NCBI GenBank assembly: GCA_050293315.1
Contig: JBNKMS010000013.1
Location: 1 to 57,322 of the forward strand
Length of the DNA stretch: 57,322 nt
Direction of reading: 5' to 3'
Source: CBFDBF01 sp050293315
Lineage (GTDB): Bacteria; Pseudomonadota; Gammaproteobacteria; Chromatiales; Chromatiaceae
Shown here: positions 35,798 to 45,653 of the stretch, in pieces
How the letters are laid out: every line of letters starts with the position of its first letter
How positions within the stretch are numbered: the first letter of the stretch is position 1
The notes under the pieces: generated by a model
What the model was told of the DNA's origin: nothing
Seen by the model: only the letters and a program-made list of their open reading frames with translations
Databases searched by the model: none
Made by a program: the position numbers and the translations under genes

Positions 35798-35859
35798 TCT
35801 GTTCAGAGGCGCTGAAAGCCGATTTCAGGGCTCTTTATTCCAACCAGCACCCTAAAGTA

Positions 35860-35868
35860 TGGTATGAT
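35860..35868 (+). promoter_or_regulatory. Candidate extended -10 promoter for gyrA
   Basis: TGGTATGAT fits an extended -10 element (TGnTATGAT), 83 bp before the gyrA ATG. No good -35 is seen, as is common for extended -10 promoters. Confidence 0.4.
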
Positions 35869-35950
35869 ACGCCATTGTTATGGAGGGCTTTACATCTGCC
35901 CAGTACATTAGTCCATGGAACGGCCATCAAGATGAGAACAGACCACCCAG

Positions 35951-38509
35951 ATGACTGAGTTTGCGAAAGAGATTCTTCCGGTAAACCTGGAAGACGAGAT
36001 GCAGAATTCCTATCTCGATTACGCCATGAGCGTGATCGTAGGGCGCGCACTACCAGATGTAAGGGACGGCCTAAAACCGGTGCACCGGCGCTCACTCTTC
36101 TCCATGAGTGAGCTAGGCAATGACTGGAACAAGCCCTACAAGAAATCGGCCCGTATCGTTGGTGATGTCATCGGTAAATACCACCCGCATGGCGATACTG
36201 CGGTGTATGACACCATCGTCCGTATGGCGCAGCCGTTTTCCATGCGCTACATGTTGGTCGATGGACAGGGTAACTTCGGCTCTGTCGACGGAGATGCACC
36301 GGCCGCCATGCGTTATACCGAGATCCGCATGGCCAAGATCGCCCACACTATGCTGGATGATCTGGATAAAGAGACGGTCGACTTTACTCCCAACTACGAT
36401 GAGTCGGAGTATGAGCCGTCTGTTATGCCGGCCCGTTTTCCTAACCTTCTGGTCAATGGATCATCCGGTATTGCGGTGGGTATGGCTACCAATATACCTC
36501 CGCATAATCTTAGCGAGACAATCAGTGGTTGTATCGCGCTGATTGATAATCCGGAGATCTCTATAGATGAGTTGATGGCGGAGCATATTCCAGGGCCGGA
36601 TTTCCCGACCGCCGCGTTCATTAATGGTACCAGTGGTATTCGTGAGGCATACCGCACTGGTCGTGGCAGGATCTATATCCGCGCACGCAGCGAGGTTGAG
36701 ACTTTAGAGTCAAACAACCGCCAGCGTATCATCATTACCGAACTGCCTTATCAGGTGAACAAGGCGCGTCTTCTGGAAAAGATTGCCGAGCTGGTAAAGG
36801 ATAAACGGATCGACGGGATCAGCGATCTGAGGGATGAGTCCGACAAGGAGGGTATGCGTGTAGTAATTGAGCTACGGCGGGGCGAAGTAGCGGAAGTAGT
36901 ACTGAATAACCTGTATCAGCACACCCAGATGCAGAATGTATTTGGCATTAATATGGTGGCGCTGGTGGATGGGCAGCCGCGGTTGCTGAATCTGAAGCAG
37001 ATGCTGGAGTATTTTCTGCAGCATCGGCGTGATGTTGTTACCAGACGCACACTCTATCAACTGCGTAAGGCGCGGGATAGGGCCCATGTGTTGGAGGGGT
37101 TGGCAGTAGCCCTGGCCAATATTGATGAGGTGATAGCATTGATCAAGGCTGCGGCCAGTCCGGCCGAGGCGAAGAAGGGGCTGTTGGAGCGTCACTGGAA
37201 ATCGGGCGCTGTTGAGGCGATGCTTGAGCGCACCGGGGCAGAGGCCTCACGTCCGCAAGATCTGTCGTCTGAATTTGGTCTGACCAAGAAGGGGTATCGT
37301 CTGACCGATGCTCAGGCACAGGCGATTCTGGAGCTGCGACTGCACCGTCTGACCGGTCTGGAGCAGGACAAGATACTAAGCGAGTACAGTGAAATACTGG
37401 GTAAGATTGAAGAGTTGCTGGATATACTGTCAAGTCCGGAACTGTTGATGAAGGTCATTCGGGATGAGCTGACTGAGATCAGGGAGCAGTATGGTGATGA
37501 ACGCCGTACCGAGATAATTACAGATCATCTGGATCTCACCATGGAAGACCTGATTACAGAAGAGGATGTAGTAGTTACCCTGTCGCACGCCGGCTATGCC
37601 AAGGCGCAGCCGCTGGACGCCTATCAGGCGCAGCGGCGTGGTGGAAAGGGCAAGTCGGCCACTAGTACCAAGGATGAGGATTTTGTGGAACGGCTGTTTG
37701 TGGCCAGTACCCACGATACGGTGCTCTGTTTCTCCAGCCGCGGCAGGGTCTACTGGCTCAAGGTGTATCAGCTGCCCCAGGCAGGGCGGGCCGCCAGGGG
37801 TAAGCCTATTATCAATCTCTTGCCGCTGGAAGAGGGTGAACGTATCAACGCAGTACTACCGGTGAGGGAGTATGCAGAGGATCGTTATGTCTTTATGGCA
37901 ACCAGTTCAGGCACGGTCAAGAAAAGTAGCCTGACAGATTTCTCTCGCCCCCGCTCTAACGGCATTATCGCAATCGATCTGCGTGATGATGACCAGTTGG
38001 TAGGCGTCGCTATCACTGATGGCAGCCAGGATGTAATGCTATTTACCTCTGCCGGCAAGGCGATGCGTTTTAATGAGTCAGCGGTACGGGTTATGGGCCG
38101 TACAGCCTGCGGAGTGCGCGGGGTCAAGCTGCAACCTGAACAGAGGGTTATATCGTTGATTATTGAGGAGGAGGGGCGCACCATCCTCAATGTAACTGAA
38201 AATGGTTATGGTAAACGTACTGAGATAGATCAGTATCCGACCAAGGGGCGTGGTGGTATGGGTGTAATCTCAATCAAGACATCCGAGCGTAACGGCGAAC
38301 AGGTCGGGGCCGTGCTGGTAGATGAGTCTGATGAGGTTATGCTCATTACCAACGGTGGTACCCTGGTGCGTACACCGGTGTCTGATGTCTCTATTATGGG
38401 GCGCGATACCCAGGGAGTTATGATGATCAGGGTAGGAGAGGGAGAGCGTCTGATCGGGATTGAGCGCATCGAGGCGCTGGATGGGAAAGATGAAGCCGGG
38501 GATGGATAG
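35951..38509 (+). CDS. gyrA: DNA gyrase subunit A
   Basis: Introduces negative supercoils with GyrB. The 852-residue protein has the catalytic Tyr in AAMRYTEIRM and the quinolone-region sequence HPHGDTAVYDTIVRMAQ with Thr at the position of E. coli Ser83 and Asp at 87. The GyrA box QRRGGKG and a six-bladed C-terminal domain are present. It lacks a long acidic tail. It begins a long plus-strand run toward serC, serA and the aromatic genes. Confidence 0.97.
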   Translation: MTEFAKEILPVNLEDEMQNSYLDYAMSVIVGRALPDVRDGLKPVHRRSLFSMSELGNDWNKPYKKSARIVGDVIGKYHPHGDTAVYDTIVRMAQPFSMRYMLVDGQGNFGSVDGDAPAAMRYTEIRMAKIAHTMLDDLDKETVDFTPNYDESEYEPSVMPARFPNLLVNGSSGIAVGMATNIPPHNLSETISGCIALIDNPEISIDELMAEHIPGPDFPTAAFINGTSGIREAYRTGRGRIYIRARSEVETLESNNRQRIIITELPYQVNKARLLEKIAELVKDKRIDGISDLRDESDKEGMRVVIELRRGEVAEVVLNNLYQHTQMQNVFGINMVALVDGQPRLLNLKQMLEYFLQHRRDVVTRRTLYQLRKARDRAHVLEGLAVALANIDEVIALIKAAASPAEAKKGLLERHWKSGAVEAMLERTGAEASRPQDLSSEFGLTKKGYRLTDAQAQAILELRLHRLTGLEQDKILSEYSEILGKIEELLDILSSPELLMKVIRDELTEIREQYGDERRTEIITDHLDLTMEDLITEEDVVVTLSHAGYAKAQPLDAYQAQRRGGKGKSATSTKDEDFVERLFVASTHDTVLCFSSRGRVYWLKVYQLPQAGRAARGKPIINLLPLEEGERINAVLPVREYAEDRYVFMATSSGTVKKSSLTDFSRPRSNGIIAIDLRDDDQLVGVAITDGSQDVMLFTSAGKAMRFNESAVRVMGRTACGVRGVKLQPEQRVISLIIEEEGRTILNVTENGYGKRTEIDQYPTKGRGGMGVISIKTSERNGEQVGAVLVDESDEVMLITNGGTLVRTPVSDVSIMGRDTQGVMMIRVGEGERLIGIERIEALDGKDEAGDG

Positions 38510-38561
38510 AGGGGAACCTTATCCTTCAATTAATTAATACGGGTGTAAAGGGGAGTTAAAA

Positions 38562-39644
38562 GTGTCACGAGTATTCAATTTTAGTGCCGGGCCGGCGGTA
38601 TTGCCGGAAGAGGTTTTGCGGCAGGCAGGTGAAGAGATGCTGGACTGGCATGGCAGTGGTATGTCGGTTATGGAGATGAGCCACCGTGGCAAGGAGTTTA
38701 GCTCCATTGCAGAACAGGCGGAGGCCGATCTGCGTGAACTGCTGGCTATTCCCGATAACTACAAGGTGCTCTTTTTGCAGGGGGGTGCTTCCAGCCAATT
38801 TACCGCAATCCCGATGAATCTGGTTAAAGGTAAAGAGAGCGCGGACTATATCTGCACCGGCTCTTGGTCGAAAAAGGCTATAGCTGAGGCGAAACGCTAC
38901 TGTAATGTTAATGTGGTGGCCAATACCGAGGAATCGAATTTCACCACAACGCCATCGCAGAATAATCTGCAGCTTAATGGTGATGCCGCCTATCTGCACT
39001 ACACTCCGAACGAGACCATCCAGGGAGTTGAGTTTCCCTATATACCAGATAGTGGTGATGTGCCGCTGGTCGCGGATATGTCATCCACTATCCTGTCGCG
39101 CCCGATTGATGTAAGCCGTTATGGCCTGATCTATGCCGGTGCACAGAAGAACATCGGCCCCGCCGGTCTGACTGTAGTCATCGTACGGGATGATCTGATT
39201 GGAGATGTGGTTGTAAGTACTCCGACCATGTTTAATTATGCGACCATGGCCGATGGCGGTTCCATGTATAACACGCCGCCTACCTATGGTTGGTATCTGG
39301 CTGGACTAGTGTTTAAGTGGCTACTAAATAACGGTGGCCTGGCTGGAATGGCCGAGCGGAACGAGCGCAAGGCGAGTAAGCTGTATGCGGCTATCGACAA
39401 CTCAGGGTTCTACAACAATCCAGTCGATAGCAACAGCCGCTCCTGGATGAATGTCCCCTTTACCCTGGCTAACCCGGATCTGGATGCCACCTTCCTGGAG
39501 GAGGCAAAAGAGGCCGGTCTGGTAACACTCAAAGGGCATCGCTCCGTTGGTGGCATGCGGGCAAGCATCTACAACGCAATGCCGGAAGAGGGCGTGGATG
39601 CGCTTATCGCCTTCATGGCGGATTTTGAAAAACGTAACGGTTAA
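38562..39644 (+). CDS. serC: Phosphoserine aminotransferase
   Basis: Converts 3-phosphohydroxypyruvate to phosphoserine with glutamate, and can act in pyridoxal phosphate synthesis. The 360-residue PLP enzyme has FSAGPAVLPEEVL at the start and the PLP lysine in YAGAQKNIGPAG. The start is GTG 38562 with GGGGAG 6 bp upstream. It sits directly before serA, giving two successive steps of serine synthesis. Confidence 0.96.
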   Translation: MSRVFNFSAGPAVLPEEVLRQAGEEMLDWHGSGMSVMEMSHRGKEFSSIAEQAEADLRELLAIPDNYKVLFLQGGASSQFTAIPMNLVKGKESADYICTGSWSKKAIAEAKRYCNVNVVANTEESNFTTTPSQNNLQLNGDAAYLHYTPNETIQGVEFPYIPDSGDVPLVADMSSTILSRPIDVSRYGLIYAGAQKNIGPAGLTVVIVRDDLIGDVVVSTPTMFNYATMADGGSMYNTPPTYGWYLAGLVFKWLLNNGGLAGMAERNERKASKLYAAIDNSGFYNNPVDSNSRSWMNVPFTLANPDLDATFLEEAKEAGLVTLKGHRSVGGMRASIYNAMPEEGVDALIAFMADFEKRNG

Positions 39645-39654
39645 AGGTCTTTAA

Positions 39655-40827
39655 ATGTATAAAATACAGGTTCTAAATAATATCTCTTCAGTTGGTCTGG
39701 ATCGACTGCCGCGCGATCACTATGAAATAGGGACTGAGGTAGGTAATCCAGATGCCATCCTACTACGCTCCCAAAAATTGCATGATATGGAGATCCCGGA
39801 TGCGCTGAAGGCCATCGGTCGCGCCGGGGCCGGGGTCAATAACATCCCGGTAGAGCGCATGACCGAGGCTGGGATAGCGGTATTCAATGCGCCAGGCGCT
39901 AATGCAAATGCGGTTAAGGAGTTGGTGCTGGCCGGTATGCTGATGGCCTGTCGTAACCTTGGTCCGGCCTGGGATTTCGCCCGTGGTCTGGAGGGTGAAG
40001 ACGACGTGATTACCAAGGCGGTTGAGGCCGGAAAGAAGAATTTTGCCGGCTTTGAGCTGCCTGGCCGTACCCTTGGTGTGGTGGGGCTTGGTGCTATCGG
40101 TGTGCTGATTGCCAATGCTGCGCGCTCCCTAGGGATGAATGTGATTGCCTATGAACCAGCCATGACGGTGAAATCGGCCTGGAAGTTATCTTCTGATGTG
40201 CGTCTGGCTACAAGTCTGGATGAGTTGTTCTCCAGTGCCGATTTTGTCACCTTTCATGTGCCGTTGGTGGAGTCAACCAAGGGTATGCTTAATGCTGAGC
40301 GCATCAAGCTGATGCCGAAGAATGGGGTAGTTCTCAACTTCTCCCGTAATGGCATCATCAACGATCAGGATGTTGTTGCCGCCCTGGATGCCGGCCATCT
40401 GTATGGGTATGTGTGCGATTTCCCCAGCAACCTGCTCAAGGACCATCCGCGTTGCATAACCCTACCGCATCTGGGTGCGTCCACCAGAGAGGCTGAGGAG
40501 AACTGCGCTGTCATGGTGGCGGACCAGGTGAAGAGTTATCTGGAAGACGGCAACGTCAAGAATTCAGTAAATTTCCCAGAGATTGATCTGCCACGTAATG
40601 GTGGGTACCGTATCGCAGTGGTCAACTCTAATGTGCCCAACATGTTGGGACAGATCTCTACAGATCTGGCTGGGGCTGGCCTGAACATTATCGATATGGT
40701 GAACAAGTCACGCGATGATATTGCGGTAACCCTGCTAGATGTAGAGGCGGCGCCGGATCAGACTACACTGGATAAGATCCAGGCTATTGATGGTGTATTA
40801 TCGGTGCGCTGTCTGGGTTGTGAATAG
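39655..40827 (+). CDS. serA: D-3-phosphoglycerate dehydrogenase (short, ACT-containing)
   Basis: The first step of serine synthesis. The 390-residue enzyme has the NAD motif GVVGLGAIGVLIA, the catalytic Arg in NFSRNGII and His in LPHLGAST, and a C-terminal ACT domain (RIAVVNSNVPNMLGQIS) that would bind serine. The loop DFPSNLL, where many D-2-hydroxyacid dehydrogenases carry the catalytic Glu, has none in the obvious place; this may be a subfamily feature. serA between serC and pheA is not in the Pseudomonas order I recall. 10 bp after serC. Confidence 0.94.
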   Translation: MYKIQVLNNISSVGLDRLPRDHYEIGTEVGNPDAILLRSQKLHDMEIPDALKAIGRAGAGVNNIPVERMTEAGIAVFNAPGANANAVKELVLAGMLMACRNLGPAWDFARGLEGEDDVITKAVEAGKKNFAGFELPGRTLGVVGLGAIGVLIANAARSLGMNVIAYEPAMTVKSAWKLSSDVRLATSLDELFSSADFVTFHVPLVESTKGMLNAERIKLMPKNGVVLNFSRNGIINDQDVVAALDAGHLYGYVCDFPSNLLKDHPRCITLPHLGASTREAEENCAVMVADQVKSYLEDGNVKNSVNFPEIDLPRNGGYRIAVVNSNVPNMLGQISTDLAGAGLNIIDMVNKSRDDIAVTLLDVEAAPDQTTLDKIQAIDGVLSVRCLGCE

Positions 40828-40835
40828 GAGAGTTA

Positions 40836-41921
40836 ATGAGCGACGACGATAAGCTTCAGGGGATACGTGATCGCATTGATCAGCTGGATCTGCAGATACA
40901 GGATCTGATTAACCAGCGGGCAGAGGCTGCCAAGGAGGTGGCTGCTATTAAGCTATCGGAAGATAGCAGTGCGGTCTTCTATCGTCCAGAGCGGGAAGCC
41001 GCTATCTTGTCGCAGGTCAAGCAGCGCAACCAGGGGCCACTGAGTGGTGAGGAGATGGTGCGGCTATTCAGGGAGATCATGTCTGCTTGTCTGGCCCTGG
41101 AGCAGCCGCTTAATATAGCCTTCCTAGGGCCGGAAGGTACCTTTACCCAGGGTGCTGCCCTGAAACACTTCGGCCACTCTATCGCCACTATGGCCATGAA
41201 CTCCATACCCGATGTGTTTCAGGAGGTTGAGTCTGGCAATTGCCATTATGGTGTGGTGCCGGTAGAGAACTCTACTGAAGGTGTTATCAGTCATACCTTG
41301 GATATGTTTCTTAATTCTCCACTACAGATCAGCGGAGAGGTCACCCTACGTATCCATCAACATCTACTGAGCCTACAACCAAATATTGCGGCGGTAAAAA
41401 AGGTGTTCTCTCATCAGCAATCGTTGGCCCAGTGTCGTCTCTGGCTGGATCGCAATCTCTACCACGCGGAGCGGATCGCTGTAGGTAGTAACGCAGAGGC
41501 TGCACGCCTGGCCAACAGTGAACCGGATGCCGCGGCCATTGCCGGAGATATGGCAGCAGAGTTGTACGCGCTACCAAAGCTGGCCGAGAATGTAGAAGAT
41601 GAGCCAGATAACACCACCCGCTTTCTGGTGATTGGCAAACAACAGTTACCGCCAAGCGGCAATGATAAGACCACGCTACTGCTTTCCGCCCGTAATGTTG
41701 CAGGGAGTCTGAATAATCTGTTATCACCACTGGCTGAACACAAGATTAGCATGACCCGTATCGAATCCCGCCCCTCCCGCAGAGGTACATGGGACTATGT
41801 CTTTTTCGTAGATATCGAGGGGCATAGGGACGATTCTAATGTTGCGGCCGCACTGGCGGACCTGCAAGAAGAGGCGCAACTGTTTAAGATACTTGGGTCC
41901 TATCCTATGGCCGTGCTGTAG
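40836..41921 (+). CDS. pheA: Bifunctional chorismate mutase / prephenate dehydratase
   Basis: Makes phenylpyruvate from chorismate. The AroQ-type mutase domain (residues ~1-90, IRDRIDQLDLQIQDLINQRA) is followed by the dehydratase (FLGPEGTFTQGAALKHFG, VPVENSTEGVI) and an ACT regulatory domain with ESRPSRRGTWDYVFFVD, the phenylalanine-binding ESRP motif. 361 residues. GGAGAG 6 bp before the ATG; stop directly abuts hisC. Confidence 0.97.
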   Translation: MSDDDKLQGIRDRIDQLDLQIQDLINQRAEAAKEVAAIKLSEDSSAVFYRPEREAAILSQVKQRNQGPLSGEEMVRLFREIMSACLALEQPLNIAFLGPEGTFTQGAALKHFGHSIATMAMNSIPDVFQEVESGNCHYGVVPVENSTEGVISHTLDMFLNSPLQISGEVTLRIHQHLLSLQPNIAAVKKVFSHQQSLAQCRLWLDRNLYHAERIAVGSNAEAARLANSEPDAAAIAGDMAAELYALPKLAENVEDEPDNTTRFLVIGKQQLPPSGNDKTTLLLSARNVAGSLNNLLSPLAEHKISMTRIESRPSRRGTWDYVFFVDIEGHRDDSNVAAALADLQEEAQLFKILGSYPMAVL

Positions 41922-43034
41922 ATGGGGACAGAAAAAAACCAATTCCTACAGATCACGTCACCAGGTATCCCCGGACTTAATCCCTATGTGCCGGGTAAAC
42001 CGATCTCTGAACTGGAGCGAGAGTTAGGCATAAGCAACTCGATCAAACTGGCTTCAAACGAGAATCCGCTTGGTTGCAGTGAGTTGGCGAGGGTCGCGGC
42101 AGAGCGCGCGCTGGCGGATATGGCCCGCTATCCTGATGGGGGTGGCTATGAACTACGCTCTCTGTTGGCACAGAAACATGCAATGAGCAGCGACTGTATC
42201 ACCCTTGGCAATGGCTCCAACGATGTATTGGATATGGTCGCCCGGGTGTTCCTGGCCCCAGGTTACGAGTCGCTGTTCTCACAACACGCCTTTGCTGTTT
42301 ATCCCTTAAGTAGTCAGGCGGTCGGGGCCGTACTGAAGATGGCGCCGGCGAAGGAGTATGGGCATGATCTGGATGCGATGTCTGTCCTTATAAGCGACAA
42401 GACCCGGGTCATCTGGATAGCCAACCCCAATAACCCGACCGGCACCTGGCTGCGCGAGGGGGAGCTGCACGCCTTTATCTCCAAGCTGCCGCGCGAGATA
42501 GTGGTAGTGGTGGATGAGGCCTATCTGGAGTATGTGAATGAGCCGGAATATCCTGACACCACACAATGGCTGGACGAATTCCCTAATCTGATTGTTACCC
42601 GCACCTTCTCCAAGGCCTATGGTCTGGCAGGGCTGCGTGTTGGCTACGCGCTGTCGCATCCAGATATCGCCGATCTGCTTAACCGGGTACGTCAGCCATT
42701 TAATGTAAATTCCGTGGCCCTGGCTGCTGCTGCCGCCGCCCTTGAAGATAGAGACTTTCTAGCAAGGACTGTTGCACTGAACAGGGCAGGCATGGAGCAG
42801 ATGGAGACAGCATTCAGTAAGATGGGTCTGGAGTATATCCCCTCGGTTGGGAATTTTATCTGTGTGGACACAGGGCGTTCCGGAGTGGAGGTAGAGCGAG
42901 AGTTGCTCCCAACTGGCTGTATTACCAGAGCGGTGGCAAACTATGGTCTTCCTAACCACCTGCGTCTCTCTATTGGTTTGCAAGAGGAGAACAGTCGGCT
43001 GTTAGAGGCGCTGCAAGAGGCACTGTTGCAATGA
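41922..43034 (+). CDS. hisC: Histidinol-phosphate / aromatic aminotransferase
   Basis: A class I/II PLP aminotransferase of 370 residues with the PLP lysine in RTFSKAYGLAGLRVGY and NPNNPTGTW. In this aromatic cluster (the position of hisC2 in Pseudomonas) it may transaminate phenylpyruvate or hydroxyphenylpyruvate as well as histidinol phosphate. The ATG follows the pheA TAG with no gap, and its stop overlaps tyrA by 4 bp. Confidence 0.94.
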   Translation: MGTEKNQFLQITSPGIPGLNPYVPGKPISELERELGISNSIKLASNENPLGCSELARVAAERALADMARYPDGGGYELRSLLAQKHAMSSDCITLGNGSNDVLDMVARVFLAPGYESLFSQHAFAVYPLSSQAVGAVLKMAPAKEYGHDLDAMSVLISDKTRVIWIANPNNPTGTWLREGELHAFISKLPREIVVVVDEAYLEYVNEPEYPDTTQWLDEFPNLIVTRTFSKAYGLAGLRVGYALSHPDIADLLNRVRQPFNVNSVALAAAAAALEDRDFLARTVALNRAGMEQMETAFSKMGLEYIPSVGNFICVDTGRSGVEVERELLPTGCITRAVANYGLPNHLRLSIGLQEENSRLLEALQEALLQ

Positions 43035-43906
43035 TGATAAAAAGACTGGCGGTGATTGGAGTTGGCCTGATCGGTGGCTCTCTGGCCCGCGCCCTGCGCG
43101 AGGCGGGGGAGGTCGGTGAGATAGTTGGTTGCGGCCGGGGTAAACCAAACCTGGAGAGGGCGGTTGAGCTGGGGGTGATCGACAGCTACAGTCACTCTGT
43201 TGTCACGGCCGTTGACGGGGCCGATATGATCTTCCTGGCTGTGCCTCTGGGTGCCATGCGGTCTGTCTTTGAGGAGATGCAGGGCCATCTCTCTGCCGAT
43301 GCTGTCATTACCGATGGGGGTAGTGCCAAAGGGAGCGTAGTAGCAGATTGCCGTGCGGTATTCGGGGATTCATTTAGCAACTTCGTCCCTGGACATCCTA
43401 TAGCAGGGACTGAAAATAGTGGTGTCGATGCCTCTTTTTCAGAGCTGTTTCGCAACTGTCGTACCATTCTGACGCCGGTCACAGAGACCTCCGCTGAGGC
43501 GATAGATAGAGTAGAGTGGATGTGGCGGTTGTGCGGGTCAGAGGTTACCCGGATGACGGTTGAGCACCATGATGAGGTGTTGGCAGCCACCTCCCATCTA
43601 CCACATATGCTGGCATTCAGTCTGGTGGACTCGCTGGCCCGCATGCAGGGAAATGACGAGATATTTCGCTATGCCGCAGGGGGTTTCCGTGACTTCACCA
43701 GAATTGCCTCCTCCAGTCCTCTGATGTGGCGGGACATCTGTATCGCCAACCGCAAGGCACTGAGTGAGGTTATGGAGCGTTATAGTGCTGAGATGAGAGA
43801 TCTGGCGGAGACCATAAGCCGGGGAGATGGCGAACACCTGCTGGAGATATTCGAGCGGGCCAAACAGGCAAGGGACCGATTTATTAAAGGGGATGTAGAC
43901 GCATAA
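43031..43906 (+). CDS. tyrA: Prephenate/arogenate dehydrogenase
   Basis: Oxidatively decarboxylates prephenate for tyrosine synthesis. The 291-residue protein has the NAD(P) motif VIGVGLIGGSLA, GGSAKG, PGHPIAGTENSG and SHLPHMLAF with its catalytic His. It overlaps hisC by 4 bp. In many relatives tyrA adjoins or is fused to aroA; here a terminator and two unrelated genes separate them. Confidence 0.95.
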   Translation: MMIKRLAVIGVGLIGGSLARALREAGEVGEIVGCGRGKPNLERAVELGVIDSYSHSVVTAVDGADMIFLAVPLGAMRSVFEEMQGHLSADAVITDGGSAKGSVVADCRAVFGDSFSNFVPGHPIAGTENSGVDASFSELFRNCRTILTPVTETSAEAIDRVEWMWRLCGSEVTRMTVEHHDEVLAATSHLPHMLAFSLVDSLARMQGNDEIFRYAAGGFRDFTRIASSSPLMWRDICIANRKALSEVMERYSAEMRDLAETISRGDGEHLLEIFERAKQARDRFIKGDVDA

Positions 43907-43932
43907 ACGTTACTTGTAAATGAGGTGGAACA

Positions 43933-43962
43933 AAAAAGCCCGCCAATTTCGGCGGGCTTTTT
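43933..43962. terminator. Bidirectional terminator after tyrA
   Basis: AAAAAGCCCGCC (43933-43944) pairs with GGCGGGCTTTTT (43951-43962), loop AATTTC. A 12-bp stem with A and T runs on either side, serving tyrA and the convergent lipoprotein gene. Confidence 0.92.
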
Positions 43963-44002
43963 ATTGGGCCACATTAAATTATGTGGCAGTAGCCGTTTAG
44001 TG

Positions 44003-44515
44003 CTACTTGGTTGCCTCAGCGGCGGCCTCTCCAGCTGCTTCCTCAGCTGCTGCAGCGGCCTCATCTACTGCAGCCTCAGCAGCGGCTTCAGTTGCATCAG
44101 CGGCCTCTTCCACTACAGCCTCAGCAGCGGCCTCTTCGCCAGCTGCAGGTGCAGCAGCTTCTTCAGTTGCCTCTTCTACTACAGCCTCAGCGGCGGCCTC
44201 TCCAGCCATCTCAGCTTGGGTGGCAACCTCATCAGCAGCGGCAGCGGCCTCTTCTGGCATGGCATCTGCGGCTGCTTCCTCTCCCATTCCAGCCTCAGCA
44301 GTGGCCTCTTCAGCCATTGCCTCGGTAGCAGCTTCCATTGGCATTCCAGACTCAGCGGTGGTCTCTTCGGCCATCGCCTCGGCAGGCGCTGCAGGTGCCT
44401 CGGCAGCCTGTTCCACAGCAGCTGGTTCGGCTGCTGGCGCAGCAGCTTCTGGAGCTTCCCCACTACAGGCGGTCAGGGCCGCGGTAGCGGCAACGATAGT
44501 AAGTAGTTTTTTCAT
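44003..44515 (-). CDS. Alanine/glutamate-rich lipoprotein
   Basis: A 170-residue lipoprotein. The signal peptide KKLLTIVAATAALTAC ends in the lipobox LTAC. The mature chain is almost entirely Ala, Glu, Met, Thr and Val in imperfect repeats such as EAVVEEATEEAA and EAMAEETTAESG. It should form an extended helix or coil, perhaps a periplasmic spacer between lipid anchor and cell wall. Start ATG 44515 is preferred because AGAGGG lies 5 bp upstream; ATGs at 44518 and 44542 are alternatives. Open frames on the opposite strand arise from the GCN/GAR codon bias. No family assigned. Confidence 0.75.
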   Translation of the reverse strand: MKKLLTIVAATAALTACSGEAPEAAAPAAEPAAVEQAAEAPAAPAEAMAEETTAESGMPMEAATEAMAEEATAEAGMGEEAAADAMPEEAAAAADEVATQAEMAGEAAAEAVVEEATEEAAAPAAGEEAAAEAVVEEAADATEAAAEAAVDEAAAAAEEAAGEAAAEATK

Positions 44516-44720
44516 CATGACCCTCTTTTTTAAGAATTCCATCGGTTATTTAGTTTACCAAGAGAGCGGCCGGGACCCTATTGGCGGAAGGCATTAACCC
44601 TATATTCTGAAACCGACCAAGCAACCATTATATCCACTAACGTGGGAAATAAATATCTATTTCACACAATATTTTTGTACATATCTGTAGATCACTTCTC
44701 AAACATCTACTATTTTGGAT

Positions 44721-45386
44721 TTATTTGCCCTGGATGTAGAGGTCGTCACTGAATGAGCAGACCCAGTGGGGTCGATAACAGACCAGGACAGTCATTGCCC
44801 ACCCGTTGATAAACGCCTCCGGGAAGAAGATGAGGGGGAAAAATGGCAGGATCGTGCCTGAGAGTTTCGCGTAGGTCAGGGTGTCACTGCTGATCAATAT
44901 CCAGGCGGCTGCATAGCCGGCAGCGGTTGCCGCCAGTCCTGAGGTTAGAAAGCCGTTGCCCAGGACATATACAAAAAAGTTTTTCGGCAGATAGGAGCGC
45001 ACCAGGATAAGAGAGATCTGGCTTATTGTCGCTGGGATTATTCCCACTACCAGTTCATTTATGGCAAATATTTGCCATTCGATACTGCTGTTTAGAGCCA
45101 TTCCAACCATGGCTAAGGATGTCCCGATAATGGCAAACGCCCAGCCAAACACCAGGGTAAAGGTAGTGACTCCAAGAAAGTGAAAAGTGAGCTCGTCCAG
45201 TGCGGCCCCACGCACATGCCAGAGCATAATCAATACTACGCAGGCCCCGAGAAACAGGTGTAGATGTTCGTTATGCAGCAGTCGGCGCCATGGTGCCAAA
45301 CGTAGGGCAGCAATAAGGATCGCTCCGTAGATGATATTTATTACCAACAGGAGGTTGTCGGAGATGTGTAAGCCGTGTAGTTCCAC
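44721..45386 (-). CDS. CbiM-like energy-coupling factor permease (membrane protein)
   Basis: A 221-residue protein with six or seven hydrophobic segments. The start MELHGLHISD and the stretches FHFLGVTTFTLVFGWAF and FFPLIFFPEAFINGW resemble the CbiM family (substrate component of cobalt/nickel ECF transporters), in the short gammaproteobacterial version. No CbiQ/CbiO partners are adjacent. The N-terminal MxHG metal motif of true CbiM is only loosely matched (MELHG). Metal import is inferred. Inserted between tyrA and aroA. Confidence 0.6.
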   Translation of the reverse strand: MELHGLHISDNLLLVINIIYGAILIAALRLAPWRRLLHNEHLHLFLGACVVLIMLWHVRGAALDELTFHFLGVTTFTLVFGWAFAIIGTSLAMVGMALNSSIEWQIFAINELVVGIIPATISQISLILVRSYLPKNFFVYVLGNGFLTSGLAATAAGYAAAWILISSDTLTYAKLSGTILPFFPLIFFPEAFINGWAMTVLVCYRPHWVCSFSDDLYIQGK

Positions 45387-45653
45387 AATATGATTACGCT
45401 CTAGTACCTAAAAACACCCCATGCATGAAGCCATACTCTAACATCTATATTGTCCACTTCCTGTGATCTCTTCCAGGATGCAGGCGGTAGGGTCACATAG
45501 GAGTATGGATCGATTCAAAGAGAAATCGCAATTAGGGTAATATCATTGCGTTTTTCTGCTGATAATTCCCTGTTATTCAGTCGCTTAGGTTTACAATCAT
45601 GGCGATAAGTTTTAAGCTTAGTAACTTTTCAGGGCGCACCATGGCCCATCTGA

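Noticed and set aside
36176..36220. Thr at the GyrA quinolone-resistance position
   Set aside because: Thr is the natural residue there in Pseudomonas and many gammaproteobacteria, so it is not evidence of a resistance mutation.
39655..40827. Possible loss of the catalytic Glu in SerA
   Set aside because: The loop DFPSNLL may be normal for this short SerA subfamily; the alignment cannot be settled by eye.
44007..44597. Long plus-strand frames rich in Ala/Ser opposite the lipoprotein gene
   Set aside because: They result from the biased GCN/GAR codons of the lipoprotein. No ribosome site, and the minus-strand product has a perfect lipobox.
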